A stretch of DNA of 37,987 bases from a bacterium (GTDB lineage Bacteria > Actinomycetota > Acidimicrobiia > Spongiisociales > UBA5794), in the NCBI GenBank assembly GCA_024228555.1, contig JAAETI010000142.1:1-37987 (forward strand). The letters run 5' to 3'. Shown in pieces: positions 7,664 through 15,275 of the stretch. Made by a program: the position numbers and the translations under genes. Under the pieces are notes generated by a model. It saw only the letters and a program-made list of their open reading frames with translations. It had not been told where the DNA came from and made no database searches. How positions within the stretch are numbered: position 1 is the stretch's first letter; each line of letters starts with the position of its first letter.

Positions 7664-9823
7664 GTGAGACGAGCCAATACGATCGTGTTGGCCTTTGCGC
7701 TCGCCATCGCCGGTCTGGGCCTAGCGGCCCCGGCGTTGGGAGCAGGCCCATTCACGGACGTGGATACCGACAACATATACGCCGACGACATCTCGTGGTT
7801 CGGCGACGAGAACATCACTTTGGGCTGCAACCCGCCCACGAACGACGAGTTCTGCCCCGATGACCAGGTCACCAGAGGGCAGATGGCGGCGTTCTTCGTG
7901 CGGGTGCTTGCGCTGACGGAGACGGCCGGCGGGACTGACTTCAGCGACACCGACGGTATCGTGTTTGAAGACGACATCTTGAAGCTGTCGGCGGCCGGCA
8001 TCACCCAGGGCTGCAACCCACCCACCAACGACCAGTTCTGCCCCGATGACCAGGTCACCAGGGGGCAGATGACGGCCTTTTTCCATCGGGCAATCGGTGG
8101 ATCATTCGATCTGACCATCGCCCACATGAGCGACCATCACTCGAATCTCGAGCCACGGTCACAGACGCTGTTGCTCGACGGTGAGGAGACCGATGTCGAA
8201 ACCGGCGGATTCGCTCGAGTTGTGGCCAAGTTCGGCCTGATCGAGGAATCGGCCACGAACCTGATGAAGGTTCATGCCGGTGACGCCATCACTGGAACCC
8301 TGTTCTACACGCTGTTCTCTGGTCGGGCCGATGCCGACGTTATGAACGAGGTTTGCTTCGACGTGTTCGAGTTGGGGAACCACGAGTTTGACGACTCAGA
8401 CGCCAATCTCGCCCAATTCCTCGACTGGCTCAACGAGGGAGGCTGCGGAACGGTGACTCTCGCCGCCAACGTCGTCCCCGCCGCCAGCACTCCGCTGGCC
8501 GACGGCTATCTCGAGCCCTACACGATCGTCAACTACCTTGGTCGCAACGTGGGCGTGATCGGGATCGATTTCGCCAACAAGACAAAGAACTCGTCGCAGC
8601 CACTCGCGACCACCCAGTTCTTGGACGAGGTGGAGACCACCCAGGACTACGTTGACGAACTAGAGGCCGCGGGCGTCGACCACATCGTGGTTGTGACCCA
8701 CCACGGGTACGGCAACGACCAGGCACTGGCGGCTGCGGTCGACGGGGTCGACGTGATCATCGGCGGCGACTCCCACACGCTGTTGGGCGACGGATTCACC
8801 GCCTTTGGGCTTGGGCCGGCCGGTCCCTATCCGACCATGGCGACCGACGCCGGAGGCGATCCGGTGTGCATTGCACACGCCTGGCAGTACTCGGAGATTG
8901 TCGGCCAGCTCGACGTGACTTGGAGTGAAGACGGTGTCGTGACCGAATGTGGCGGCGCTCCGACGCTGCTGTTGGGCGACACGTTCACCAGAGAAGTGGG
9001 TGAGGACGACGTGGAGCTCACCGGTGCCGACCTTGCCGCCGTCTTGGCGGAGATCGAGGGGACATCGCTGCTCGAGGTGGTGGAACCAGATGCCGCTACC
9101 GCCGCCATCATCGCCGACTACGCCACCGAAGTTGACGCGTTGGCCGCAGAGACCATCGCCACGTCGAATAGCCACTTCTGTCTGGAACGGATCCCCGGTC
9201 AGGACTACCGGGTCTCGCCCGACTGCGAAACCGGATACGGGGCGGCCAACGGTGGTGATACCCAGCAACTGGTGGCCCAGGCGTTCCTGGCTCGAGCGTT
9301 TGAGGCCGACTTGTCGATCCAAAACGCTGGTGGCGTCCGGGTCGAGATCGAGGTAGGCGATTTCTCTATCGCCGATGCCTACACGGTCCTGCCGTTCTCG
9401 AACACCCTGGTCAACATGGAGCTGACCGGACAGGAAATTGTCGACGTGCTCAATGAGGCGTTCACCTACGCCCTCGATCCCACCGGCTCAACCGGTGCCT
9501 ATCCCTACGGGTCGGGTATTCGCTGGACCACGAATTTCGATACCGGTGAGATCACCGGTATCGAGGTGAATCCACGCAACGCCGGCACGTGGGGACCCAT
9601 CGACCTGACGGCTACCTACACCGTGGCGACGAACGACTTCATCGCCCAGGGTCGGGACGGCTACCTCACCTTCGGGGCGGCCTGGGACGCGGGTCGGTTT
9701 GTGGACACGTTCATCAACTATGCCCAGGGGCTCATCGACTATGCCGAAGACGATGCGGCTGGTGTCCTCGAGCTGCCCACGGACTACTCGACGAACGCGG
9801 TGATCGGCACCTACAGCCCGTAG
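7664..9823 (+). CDS. Secreted 5'-nucleotidase/metallophosphatase with two S-layer-like repeats
   Basis: This 719-residue exported protein opens with a signal peptide ending ALGA-GPF at about residue 27. Two S-layer-homology-like repeats follow (about 30-85 and 88-140), each with a Phe-Thr/Ser-Asp opening, a GCNPPTND.FCPDDQVTRGQM core and an FF..R tail. The metallophosphatase domain (about 147-430) shows HMSDHHSNLEP, GDAITGT, LGNHEFD, VVTHHGYGND and GGDSHTLL as metal-binding motifs. The C-terminal nucleotidase domain (about 470-690) shows IQNAGGVR and LPFSNTL. UshA/NT5E-family enzymes hydrolyse nucleotides outside the membrane, so phosphate or nucleoside scavenging at the cell surface is likely. 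I chose GTG 7664 over ATG 7607 because GAGGAGGAA precedes it and the signal peptide then starts cleanly. A perfect terminator stem follows. Confidence 0.9.
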   Translation: MRRANTIVLAFALAIAGLGLAAPALGAGPFTDVDTDNIYADDISWFGDENITLGCNPPTNDEFCPDDQVTRGQMAAFFVRVLALTETAGGTDFSDTDGIVFEDDILKLSAAGITQGCNPPTNDQFCPDDQVTRGQMTAFFHRAIGGSFDLTIAHMSDHHSNLEPRSQTLLLDGEETDVETGGFARVVAKFGLIEESATNLMKVHAGDAITGTLFYTLFSGRADADVMNEVCFDVFELGNHEFDDSDANLAQFLDWLNEGGCGTVTLAANVVPAASTPLADGYLEPYTIVNYLGRNVGVIGIDFANKTKNSSQPLATTQFLDEVETTQDYVDELEAAGVDHIVVVTHHGYGNDQALAAAVDGVDVIIGGDSHTLLGDGFTAFGLGPAGPYPTMATDAGGDPVCIAHAWQYSEIVGQLDVTWSEDGVVTECGGAPTLLLGDTFTREVGEDDVELTGADLAAVLAEIEGTSLLEVVEPDAATAAIIADYATEVDALAAETIATSNSHFCLERIPGQDYRVSPDCETGYGAANGGDTQQLVAQAFLARAFEADLSIQNAGGVRVEIEVGDFSIADAYTVLPFSNTLVNMELTGQEIVDVLNEAFTYALDPTGSTGAYPYGSGIRWTTNFDTGEITGIEVNPRNAGTWGPIDLTATYTVATNDFIAQGRDGYLTFGAAWDAGRFVDTFINYAQGLIDYAEDDAAGVLELPTDYSTNAVIGTYSP

Positions 9824-9883
9824 GCGCAGTTCTAGCGACTCGAGCGCATCACATTCCGATGCGCTTGCGTTGCGAAGACAGCA

Positions 9884-9913
9884 GGAGGGCGGCCCGGCAT
9901 CGGGCCGCCCTCC
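9884..9913. terminator. Strong hairpin terminator after the nucleotidase gene
   Basis: GGAGGGCGGCCCG (9884-9896) and CGGGCCGCCCTCC (9901-9913) form a perfect 13-bp GC-rich stem with a GCAT loop. No U-tract follows, which is common in actinobacteria. A weaker hairpin, AGCGCATC/GATGCGCT (9843-9850/9858-9865), lies between it and the stop codon. Confidence 0.75.
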
Positions 9914-10128
9914 CAGTCGGTGCCTGTCACGTGCCCTGTAGGCCCGTTGTTTCAGTCTTCGGTCGGGCCCGGCGGCTGGACGTCATTGATCGGCGTTGAT
10001 ACGTTGCGGTTGGCCCGACCGTACCGGGGTCGAACTTGCGGCCTTCTTTACGACAGCGTTGATCGGGGTCGCCGCAAGCATCCGTGCTGAGACACCCCCG
10101 GAGCAACTACGAGATGCGAGCACAGTGG

Positions 10129-10222
10129 CCACGAGCATCCTCGACGCGTACCAGCCCGCGACCCGGCGCTGACTCTCAGGTACTCAGCTGTGATCTCCGC
10201 GGGCGTCGCGGCGGAACGGAAT
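10129..10222. repeat. Dispersed repeat, copy 2
   Basis: This is the second copy of the segment at 7150-7249, in the same orientation and about 3 kb away. It lies between the convergent nucleotidase and acyltransferase genes, so it is unlikely to be a leader of either. Minus-strand frames here are protein-like but broken by stops. Nothing else is seen in 9914-10301. Confidence 0.6.
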
Positions 10223-10301
10223 CCTCCGCAGTCGCTTTGCCCGACCCAAGCCTCGCTCATCGACTAGAGCCTCGGCGGATTCATCGCTGTAGGCGTGCGG
10301 A

Positions 10302-11603
10302 TCAGCTACGTCGGTGCTCTTGTGCCCCTTGGGTCGAGCTGAGCCCGGACGATGGAGGTGAGGCTTCGGTGCTGGCTTTCATCCCGAAAAGGAATCGGGC
10401 TATCTGCGTCCGACGCACCAGTTGAAAGAGCATCAATGTGACGGCGAGCGAGGATGTCGCCACGATCACGTACTTGAGGCCCGCTGGGATCGGGTACGAA
10501 ACGACCGCAAAGGCGATGGCGACGATCACAGTCTGGTGGAGAACATAGACCGGAAGAACGGCTTCGTTGGCCATCTCGGCAAACCGACGCCACAACGTGG
10601 GCCGGGGGTCAACGTGCTCTCGAGGGCGAGAATCTCTCCGACGTGCAGCAGTGAAGCTCAGGATCGACGCCACCCAGCACCAGCCGCCAATCGCAAACGA
10701 CGTGCGAAGTACGAACCCGTCTGCGTCGTAGTCCACCAGCGGGTCGCTCCCCACTACGTCGGAAGTGGCGATGTGGGTGCCGGCGAACGTCAGGAAGCCC
10801 ACGACCGCCGCGGCGAGTATCCACCATCGAGCCCGGTGGAGGAGTTCTCCAAGTCGTCGGTCGGATGCAAATGCAAAGCCGTAGGCGATGAGTACGAGGT
10901 AGCTCCACTTGCTCCATAGTGCAATCTCGGGTCGCAGCGGCAACGAAACACCGAGCAAGGCCAGGATTGCCACTGCCCCCGTCGCTATCGGCCACGCTCC
11001 GTACCGATCGATGGTGCGTTCGACAAGGCGCCGGCGGCGTAGCAGCGCAAAGAACGGGATCAGCAACAGCGACCATCCGAACAGCAGCACAAGAAACCAG
11101 AGCTGGCCGTACTCGAAGTAGTCGGTCGCCGGTGAGGCTCGAACTATGAATGGAAAGCCTTTGAGGTTCACCTCGACGTCGAGGAAACTCCGGTAGAAGT
11201 CCAGGTAATCCGGCCAACGCCCTGTTTCCACTCGTATTCGATGCCAAACCTGTGGGGGCACAACGACCAGTGTCCCGAAGATCAACGGGACCAACAGGCG
11301 CTTGGTCCGTTCCGCCGCAAACGATGCAAGATCCCGTGACCGCAGCGAATGCCAGATACCGATGCCCGCGATGACGAACAAAAGCGGCATCCCCCACATG
11401 ACCGCAAACGCGATGACGGCATCGACGCTCTCGCTGGGCGGGTCGTTCTTGACGTAGAACTCGCCGGTGTCGAACACCCTGGCCGAGTGGAAGAAGACCA
11501 ATCCAATTACGACGAAGACCCGGAGGGCGTCGAGGTCGCGGCGTCGCGTCGACTTGGTCCCCGGGACTTGCGCTTCATGGATGCTTGGCTTCGGACTAGA
11601 CAT
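10302..11603 (-). CDS. Acyltransferase family 3 membrane protein
   Basis: This integral membrane protein of 433 residues has about ten hydrophobic helices. It carries the family opening RRDLDALRVFVVIGLVFFHS, whose Arg and His residues are conserved in OafA/NolL-type O-acyltransferases. These enzymes move acyl groups onto extracytoplasmic sugars or lipids, but the substrate cannot be read from sequence. A later WFLVLLFGWSLLL segment and a C-terminal YVLHQTVIVAIAF segment are typical. I favour ATG 11603, which overlaps the upstream stop by 8 nt and has GAGAG upstream; GTG 11627 is possible. It forms an operon with the paralogous gene before it. Confidence 0.8.
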   Translation of the reverse strand: MSSPKPSIHEAQVPGTKSTRRRDLDALRVFVVIGLVFFHSARVFDTGEFYVKNDPPSESVDAVIAFAVMWGMPLLFVIAGIGIWHSLRSRDLASFAAERTKRLLVPLIFGTLVVVPPQVWHRIRVETGRWPDYLDFYRSFLDVEVNLKGFPFIVRASPATDYFEYGQLWFLVLLFGWSLLLIPFFALLRRRRLVERTIDRYGAWPIATGAVAILALLGVSLPLRPEIALWSKWSYLVLIAYGFAFASDRRLGELLHRARWWILAAAVVGFLTFAGTHIATSDVVGSDPLVDYDADGFVLRTSFAIGGWCWVASILSFTAARRRDSRPREHVDPRPTLWRRFAEMANEAVLPVYVLHQTVIVAIAFAVVSYPIPAGLKYVIVATSSLAVTLMLFQLVRRTQIARFLFGMKASTEASPPSSGLSSTQGAQEHRRS

Positions 11604-12828
11604 GGTGGCTCTCTCGCTGCGGGCCACCCTTCGGAGCCGTGGGGCTGGTTCCCAAGACTGTCCTCAACCCTGGTACACGACGCGACAAGTGACCGGCACC
11701 GAACGCAAGAACGATGCCCAGGCTCGCCACAATCCCGAACTTGATGCCAGCCGAGAGATCGACCTCCTCGAGTCCGGCTTGCAGACCGATGACGATCGTG
11801 ACGTGCAGCATGTATGCGGCGTAGCTTGCCGCAGCCATCGCTTCCAGCATCCGACTGGAACGCTGGAATACCTGCCTGCCGATGACCGTCATGCCCACAA
11901 CCATGCCAGCACAGATCAGCGCCTCCAGCATGCTCCACAGCAATGCTTGCCAGGTGAACCCGCCACCCTCGATGATGTCCGATCCCGGATCATTGGCGAG
12001 CATCACCGCGGTGTAGACGGCGGCAGACGTGACCAAGCCGACGCTCAGCCAGATCGCTCCGAATTGCGTAGGCCACCGGCGCAGCCAGTCGCCTCGGTAT
12101 GCGACGACACCGAGCGCAAACAGGCTGACGTACTGGGGGAGATGGGCGGGCTCGGCGGCAACGACGAACAGCAGCGGTACCCATTCGTCGATCGGGTACC
12201 AGCCCCGCACGATCCAAGTGATGAGACCCAGCGCGACAACAAACCCCATGACCGCTGCGTAGCTCGGCATCGGCCAGCTCGTTGGCGGCCGGTCGGAGCG
12301 ACGATCCCTCAGTGACCGCCACACCACGTAGCCGGCCGAGTAGAGCACCAAGTGTCCGAGAAACCACAAGTGGAGATACGCGTCGCGCCATCCCGAGTCG
12401 TACAGAGAGCGGACGAACTCGCCGAAGGTTGCCCCCGGAGAGTCGATCAGGTACACGACCGGCACATGCACCACCAGCACGAACACAAGGAGCGGCAGCC
12501 CAATCCGCACCCACCGCTCCCTGAGGAACTGCGTAGGCCCCTTGCGGTCATAGGCCCTAGGGACGAAGTAGCCGGCGAGGAAAAACAGCAGGCCCAAACC
12601 GAAGGCAGCGCCGAGTGGGTAAAGAGGCCGCAGCCACTCGAGATTGCCGGGATCCGCTATCGGCCAATCTCCACTCGTGGGCCCGTACGGCTGAGCAGCA
12701 TGGTGAGCAATCACCCAACCAATGACTACGACGCGCAACGCGTCGACAAAGACCATCCGTTGGCCCGCTTCAGCCTGGTGACCGGATCGCGACTCAACCA
12801 GATCGGGCGGAGCCTTTCCGGTGGCCAT
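11596..12828 (-). CDS. Acyltransferase family 3 membrane protein (paralogue)
   Basis: This second acyltransferase-3 protein has 410 residues. It carries MVFVDALRVVVIGWVIAHHA as the family signature and roughly ten membrane helices, ending in SYAAYMLHVTIVIGL and a GHLSRRVPGLRTVL tail. The frame is open upstream to 13194, but I place the start at ATG 12828, preceded by GAAGGG. The upstream part of the frame is not its own N-terminus but the C-terminal stump of another copy. It is translationally linked to the next acyltransferase by an 8-nt overlap. The substrate is unknown. Confidence 0.8.
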   Translation of the reverse strand: MATGKAPPDLVESRSGHQAEAGQRMVFVDALRVVVIGWVIAHHAAQPYGPTSGDWPIADPGNLEWLRPLYPLGAAFGLGLLFFLAGYFVPRAYDRKGPTQFLRERWVRIGLPLLVFVLVVHVPVVYLIDSPGATFGEFVRSLYDSGWRDAYLHLWFLGHLVLYSAGYVVWRSLRDRRSDRPPTSWPMPSYAAVMGFVVALGLITWIVRGWYPIDEWVPLLFVVAAEPAHLPQYVSLFALGVVAYRGDWLRRWPTQFGAIWLSVGLVTSAAVYTAVMLANDPGSDIIEGGGFTWQALLWSMLEALICAGMVVGMTVIGRQVFQRSSRMLEAMAAASYAAYMLHVTIVIGLQAGLEEVDLSAGIKFGIVASLGIVLAFGAGHLSRRVPGLRTVLGTSPTAPKGGPQRESHHV

Positions 12829-12996
12829 GACGGTCTGCCCTTCCGCGCGTGGCGATGCGCCTTGCTCCTCTTTGTACCCAATGCGCCCGACACGTGCAAG
12901 AGGCAACGTTCGATCGGCAGCCGAAGTCGCGACAGCCTGTGGGGACGCTCTCTGCACCGCATCGGCTCGTTCGTCGCGCCTAGCGTCAGCTCGGTA

Positions 12997-13194
12997 CGTT
13001 TCTCGACGTGTCGGCCGTTGCTTTGGGGCTGCTGATGTGCACAGGACGTCGCGCAATCGCGGCACCGACCGGGAAGCGTAGGCAATGCCAAACGAAATCA
13101 GAATGCCCGGCGCAGCTAATAGTAGGAATTTCGTACGAGCTGATGCTTCAACGTCCAGGATCGCTGTTGCGGGAGTCGGACGATTTCGAACCAA
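12997..13194 (-). pseudogene. C-terminal stump of a third acyltransferase-3 gene
   Basis: The translated sequence ASARTKFLLLAAPGILISFG, continuing through YASRSVPRLRDVLCTS, closely parallels the C-terminus of the downstream acyltransferase (SAGIKFGIVASLGIVLAFGA, then HLSRRVPGLRTVLGTS). It also ends with a similar Pro/Arg/Glu-rich tail. The rest of the gene is absent and the stop has been lost, so the frame reads through into the intact copy. This indicates an old tandem duplication followed by deletion. Alternatively it could be a real N-terminal extension, which seems unlikely. Confidence 0.65.
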
Positions 13195-13221
13195 AGACGC
13201 CCCGTCATGCGCGGCCGTTTA

Positions 13222-13542
13222 CTACGGAGAGACCGAAGCCGAATCGCTGATAGCGACTAGGCCACCATTTGCGTCGAATGCGGCGACCCTCCAGGTCATC
13301 GTTTCATGGAGGACGGCCGTCTGGTTGGTCTCGGGGCTGTCGCCACCACCGAAACGCACGCTCGTCTCGGTGCCTGTCCACGCCCAATACGGTCTGGCGT
13401 CAGCGTCTCTAATAGTCAGCCAGTATGAGGCTGCACCATCAGCGGGTTGCCAACTCAGTGTCGGATGACTGCCCGACTCGTTCGTCGGCGTCATCGCCAT
13501 AAACGCGGCGGAGTAGGGCAACCGCCGACCGCTGTCGATCAT
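13222..13542 (-). CDS. Small fibronectin-III-like domain protein, possibly truncated
   Basis: The 106-residue product contains one beta-sandwich-like domain: HPTLSWQPADGAASYWLTIR, then a WAWTGTETSVRFGGG strand and TWRVAAFDANGGLVAISDS. This is the spacing of an FnIII-like domain with the usual W and Y core residues. It has no signal peptide and no clear ribosome-binding site for the ATG at 13542. An internal ATG at about 13500 is an alternative. The product may be the C-terminal domain of a longer secreted protein whose front was lost; the ~100 bp upstream show no matching sequence. Neighbours are an acyltransferase stump and an SRPBCC gene. Confidence 0.45.
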   Translation of the reverse strand: MIDSGRRLPYSAAFMAMTPTNESGSHPTLSWQPADGAASYWLTIRDADARPYWAWTGTETSVRFGGGDSPETNQTAVLHETMTWRVAAFDANGGLVAISDSASVSP

Positions 13543-13642
13543 GCTTGCAGCGTGGGAAATCCGAGAAGCCCCACCTCGACGAACTCATCAGCGAACTCGG
13601 GGCCGTCGTGCCTGGCTCCTGATCGATCGAGTGTCCTGCCGC

Positions 13643-14134
13643 CTAGCTACTGCGGGCAACGCTCGCGTCGAAGTTCTCCCCAATGGTCTCGCCGGTGGCG
13701 AGATAATGGTCGAGTCCAGCAAGGACCCGACTCGCCATAGTGGCTAGGCGACGACGCACGACTGTGGTGCCCATCATCCTGCCGAGGAAGCTCATCTTCA
13801 TCTCGTAGAACACGGTGAAGGTCACCTGTGTCTGATCTTGGCCAGACGGTACGAGCGTGAATTCGGCCTCCATGCGATTCATGGGCATTTCGAATTCGGA
13901 GAGTCGTATCCGCACTCTTGTGCCTTCGTCGAGTTCTACAACTTCCTCGCGGACGCTGGTGCCGTCGTAGAAGAAGCAGCGGCGAGTGGCTCCGATGCCG
14001 GTGGCCTTGGGGCTGAGCAATTCAGCAGAGGCGACATCGGGATGCCAGCCGTCGACGGTGGAAACATTGCCGACGAGCGCCCACACCTCGGCTGGGTTTG
14101 CATTGACAGTCCTGGTGGCACCGGAATGCCGCAT
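13643..14134 (-). CDS. SRPBCC (START-like) ligand-binding protein
   Basis: This 163-residue protein begins MRHSGATRTVNANPAEVWAL and has the alternating strands of the polyketide cyclase/START-like fold: VWALVGNVSTVDGWHP, then GATRRCFF, VREEVVELDEGTRVRIRL and a long C-terminal helix MASRVLAGLDHYLA. I chose the ATG at 14134 because AGGAAGG precedes it; the longer open frame crosses the divergent tetR promoter. SRPBCC proteins bind hydrophobic ligands or act as cyclases, and the substrate here is unknown. It is transcribed divergently from a TetR regulator 139 bp away, which probably controls it. Confidence 0.8.
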   Translation of the reverse strand: MRHSGATRTVNANPAEVWALVGNVSTVDGWHPDVASAELLSPKATGIGATRRCFFYDGTSVREEVVELDEGTRVRIRLSEFEMPMNRMEAEFTLVPSGQDQTQVTFTVFYEMKMSFLGRMMGTTVVRRRLATMASRVLAGLDHYLATGETIGENFDASVARSS

Positions 14135-14168
14135 GTCTGGTTCCTTCCTGCGTTTCGACACAACTGCA

Positions 14169-14184
14169 CCGGTTTGCCGGTTTG
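14169..14184. promoter_or_regulatory. Tandem 8-bp repeat in the divergent SRPBCC/tetR promoter region
   Basis: CCGGTTTG is repeated back to back between the two divergent starts. A promoter-like TTGGAT...TAACAT pair lies next to it at about 14190-14215 for the tetR side. The repeat is a candidate operator, though TetR proteins usually prefer inverted repeats. Confidence 0.3.
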
Positions 14185-14273
14185 CATCTTGGATTGGTCG
14201 GGCTTGAGGTAACATAGCTGAACGATCGCTTGGAAACAAGGGCGTCCAGGCCTGAACTGAAGAACGGAGCGAC

Positions 14274-14897
14274 ATGGGTCGACCGAAGATGTACGACCGG
14301 GAGGGAATCACCGACCGGGCGATGAACCTGTTTTGGGAGCGTGGTTACCACGCCACCTCAACGCGAGACCTAACTGAGGCGATGGGAGTTAACCCGTACA
14401 GCCTCTACGCAGAGTTCGGAAGCAAACAGGGCCTATACAGCGCAGCCGTCGAACGCTACGAGAGCACCGTGATGGTGGGGCACTTCGGAGGGTTGGAAGC
14501 CGAGGACGCATCTCTTGAAGAGATCCGCGACGTGCTGGATTTCTTTGGAGAAAGTGGTGACCGCAAAGGCTCCTATCGCGGTTGTCTTCTCTGCAACGCC
14601 AGCACCGAACTTGCACCAACGCTCGAAACCAGCAGAGAATCGACGGCCCGCTATGTCGAGTATTTGATAACGGTCTTCACCAACGCTCTTCGCAACGCTG
14701 CCAACCAAGACCGACTTGTCGAAGCGGCGCCTATAGACGAGCTGGCGGCCTTCTTTGCCACTGTGCTCATGGGCCAGTTCGTCATGATGCGCGCCCAAGT
14801 AGACAGGGCAGTTGTCCGATCGGCAGCCAATCAGGTTGTGGTTCGGCTCAACGAAGTCGTACTCTCGCCCGACTCGCGACCCCCACAACGGGCGTGA
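14274..14897 (+). CDS. TetR/AcrR-family transcriptional regulator
   Basis: The 207-residue protein opens MGRPKMYDREGITDRAMNLF. It continues with a classic TetR helix-turn-helix (ATSTRDLTEAMGVNPYSLYA, then EFGSKQGLY) at about residues 20-60. The C-terminal helical ligand domain includes RGCLLCNASTELA, which resembles the TetR subgroup with a conserved RGC(L)..N..E motif. CGGAG precedes the ATG. It is divergent from the SRPBCC gene, an arrangement typical of autoregulation plus control of a neighbour. The ligand is unknown. Confidence 0.9.
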   Translation: MGRPKMYDREGITDRAMNLFWERGYHATSTRDLTEAMGVNPYSLYAEFGSKQGLYSAAVERYESTVMVGHFGGLEAEDASLEEIRDVLDFFGESGDRKGSYRGCLLCNASTELAPTLETSRESTARYVEYLITVFTNALRNAANQDRLVEAAPIDELAAFFATVLMGQFVMMRAQVDRAVVRSAANQVVVRLNEVVLSPDSRPPQRA

Positions 14898-15068
14898 CGC
14901 AACCTTGACATGCCGGGAGTCACCGGTCCGTAGGAGCGAGCGCTAGACAGCGTCCCGAGGGCGAACTCACCTGAAGGCGGAAGACCATTGGGTGGGAGAC
15001 CACAACACGCTCGAACCCACTCGTCTCGGTGAAGCGCTCCCTTTCCCGCACGACCGGCGAGCCGGTGC

Positions 15069-15251
15069 TCAGACGTGGTCGTCTGCCCGTCGGAGCACGC
15101 GGAGTGCACGCAGGGTGATCCATCGCGAGGGCAAACCGGGACGTTCATCGATGTCGAACCAGGTTTGCCCTTCCGGGGTCCAATCGAAGTCCCACCGGCC
15201 GTCGTAGCGGCGTCTAGAGCGGATCTTGATCTGTCTCCGCTGTCCCGGGTG
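15069..15251 (-). pseudogene. C-terminal stump resembling a prenyltransferase/squalene-cyclase repeat protein
   Basis: This stop-to-stop frame of 60 codons lacks a start codon but is strikingly protein-like: YDGRWDFDWTPEGQTWFDID, then ERPGLPSRWITLRALRVLRR. The DG.W.F.W...PSRW.TLRALRVL pattern fits the alpha-alpha-barrel repeats of terpene-cyclase and prenyltransferase-like proteins. Its upstream end is only about 25 bp from the amt stop codon, in the same orientation, so the rest was probably lost when amt came to lie there. An inverted repeat GGGCAAACC/GGTTTGCCC (15129-15137/15162-15170) falls inside it and may be incidental. The rest of 14898-15275 holds no recognisable feature. Confidence 0.5.
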
Positions 15252-15275
15252 TCAATTGATAGGGAGAACTCAGCT

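Noticed and set aside
6882-7751. 289-codon minus-strand frame across the tasA/nucleotidase region
   Set aside because: It overlaps two real genes out of frame and has Arg/Ser/Pro-rich shadow composition.
13170-13195. tRNA-like TTTCGAACC
   Set aside because: No cloverleaf can be formed in either orientation.
15129-15170. Terminator from GGGCAAACC/GGTTTGCCC
   Set aside because: It lies inside a protein-like frame, has a 24-nt loop and no T-run; likely incidental to coding sequence.
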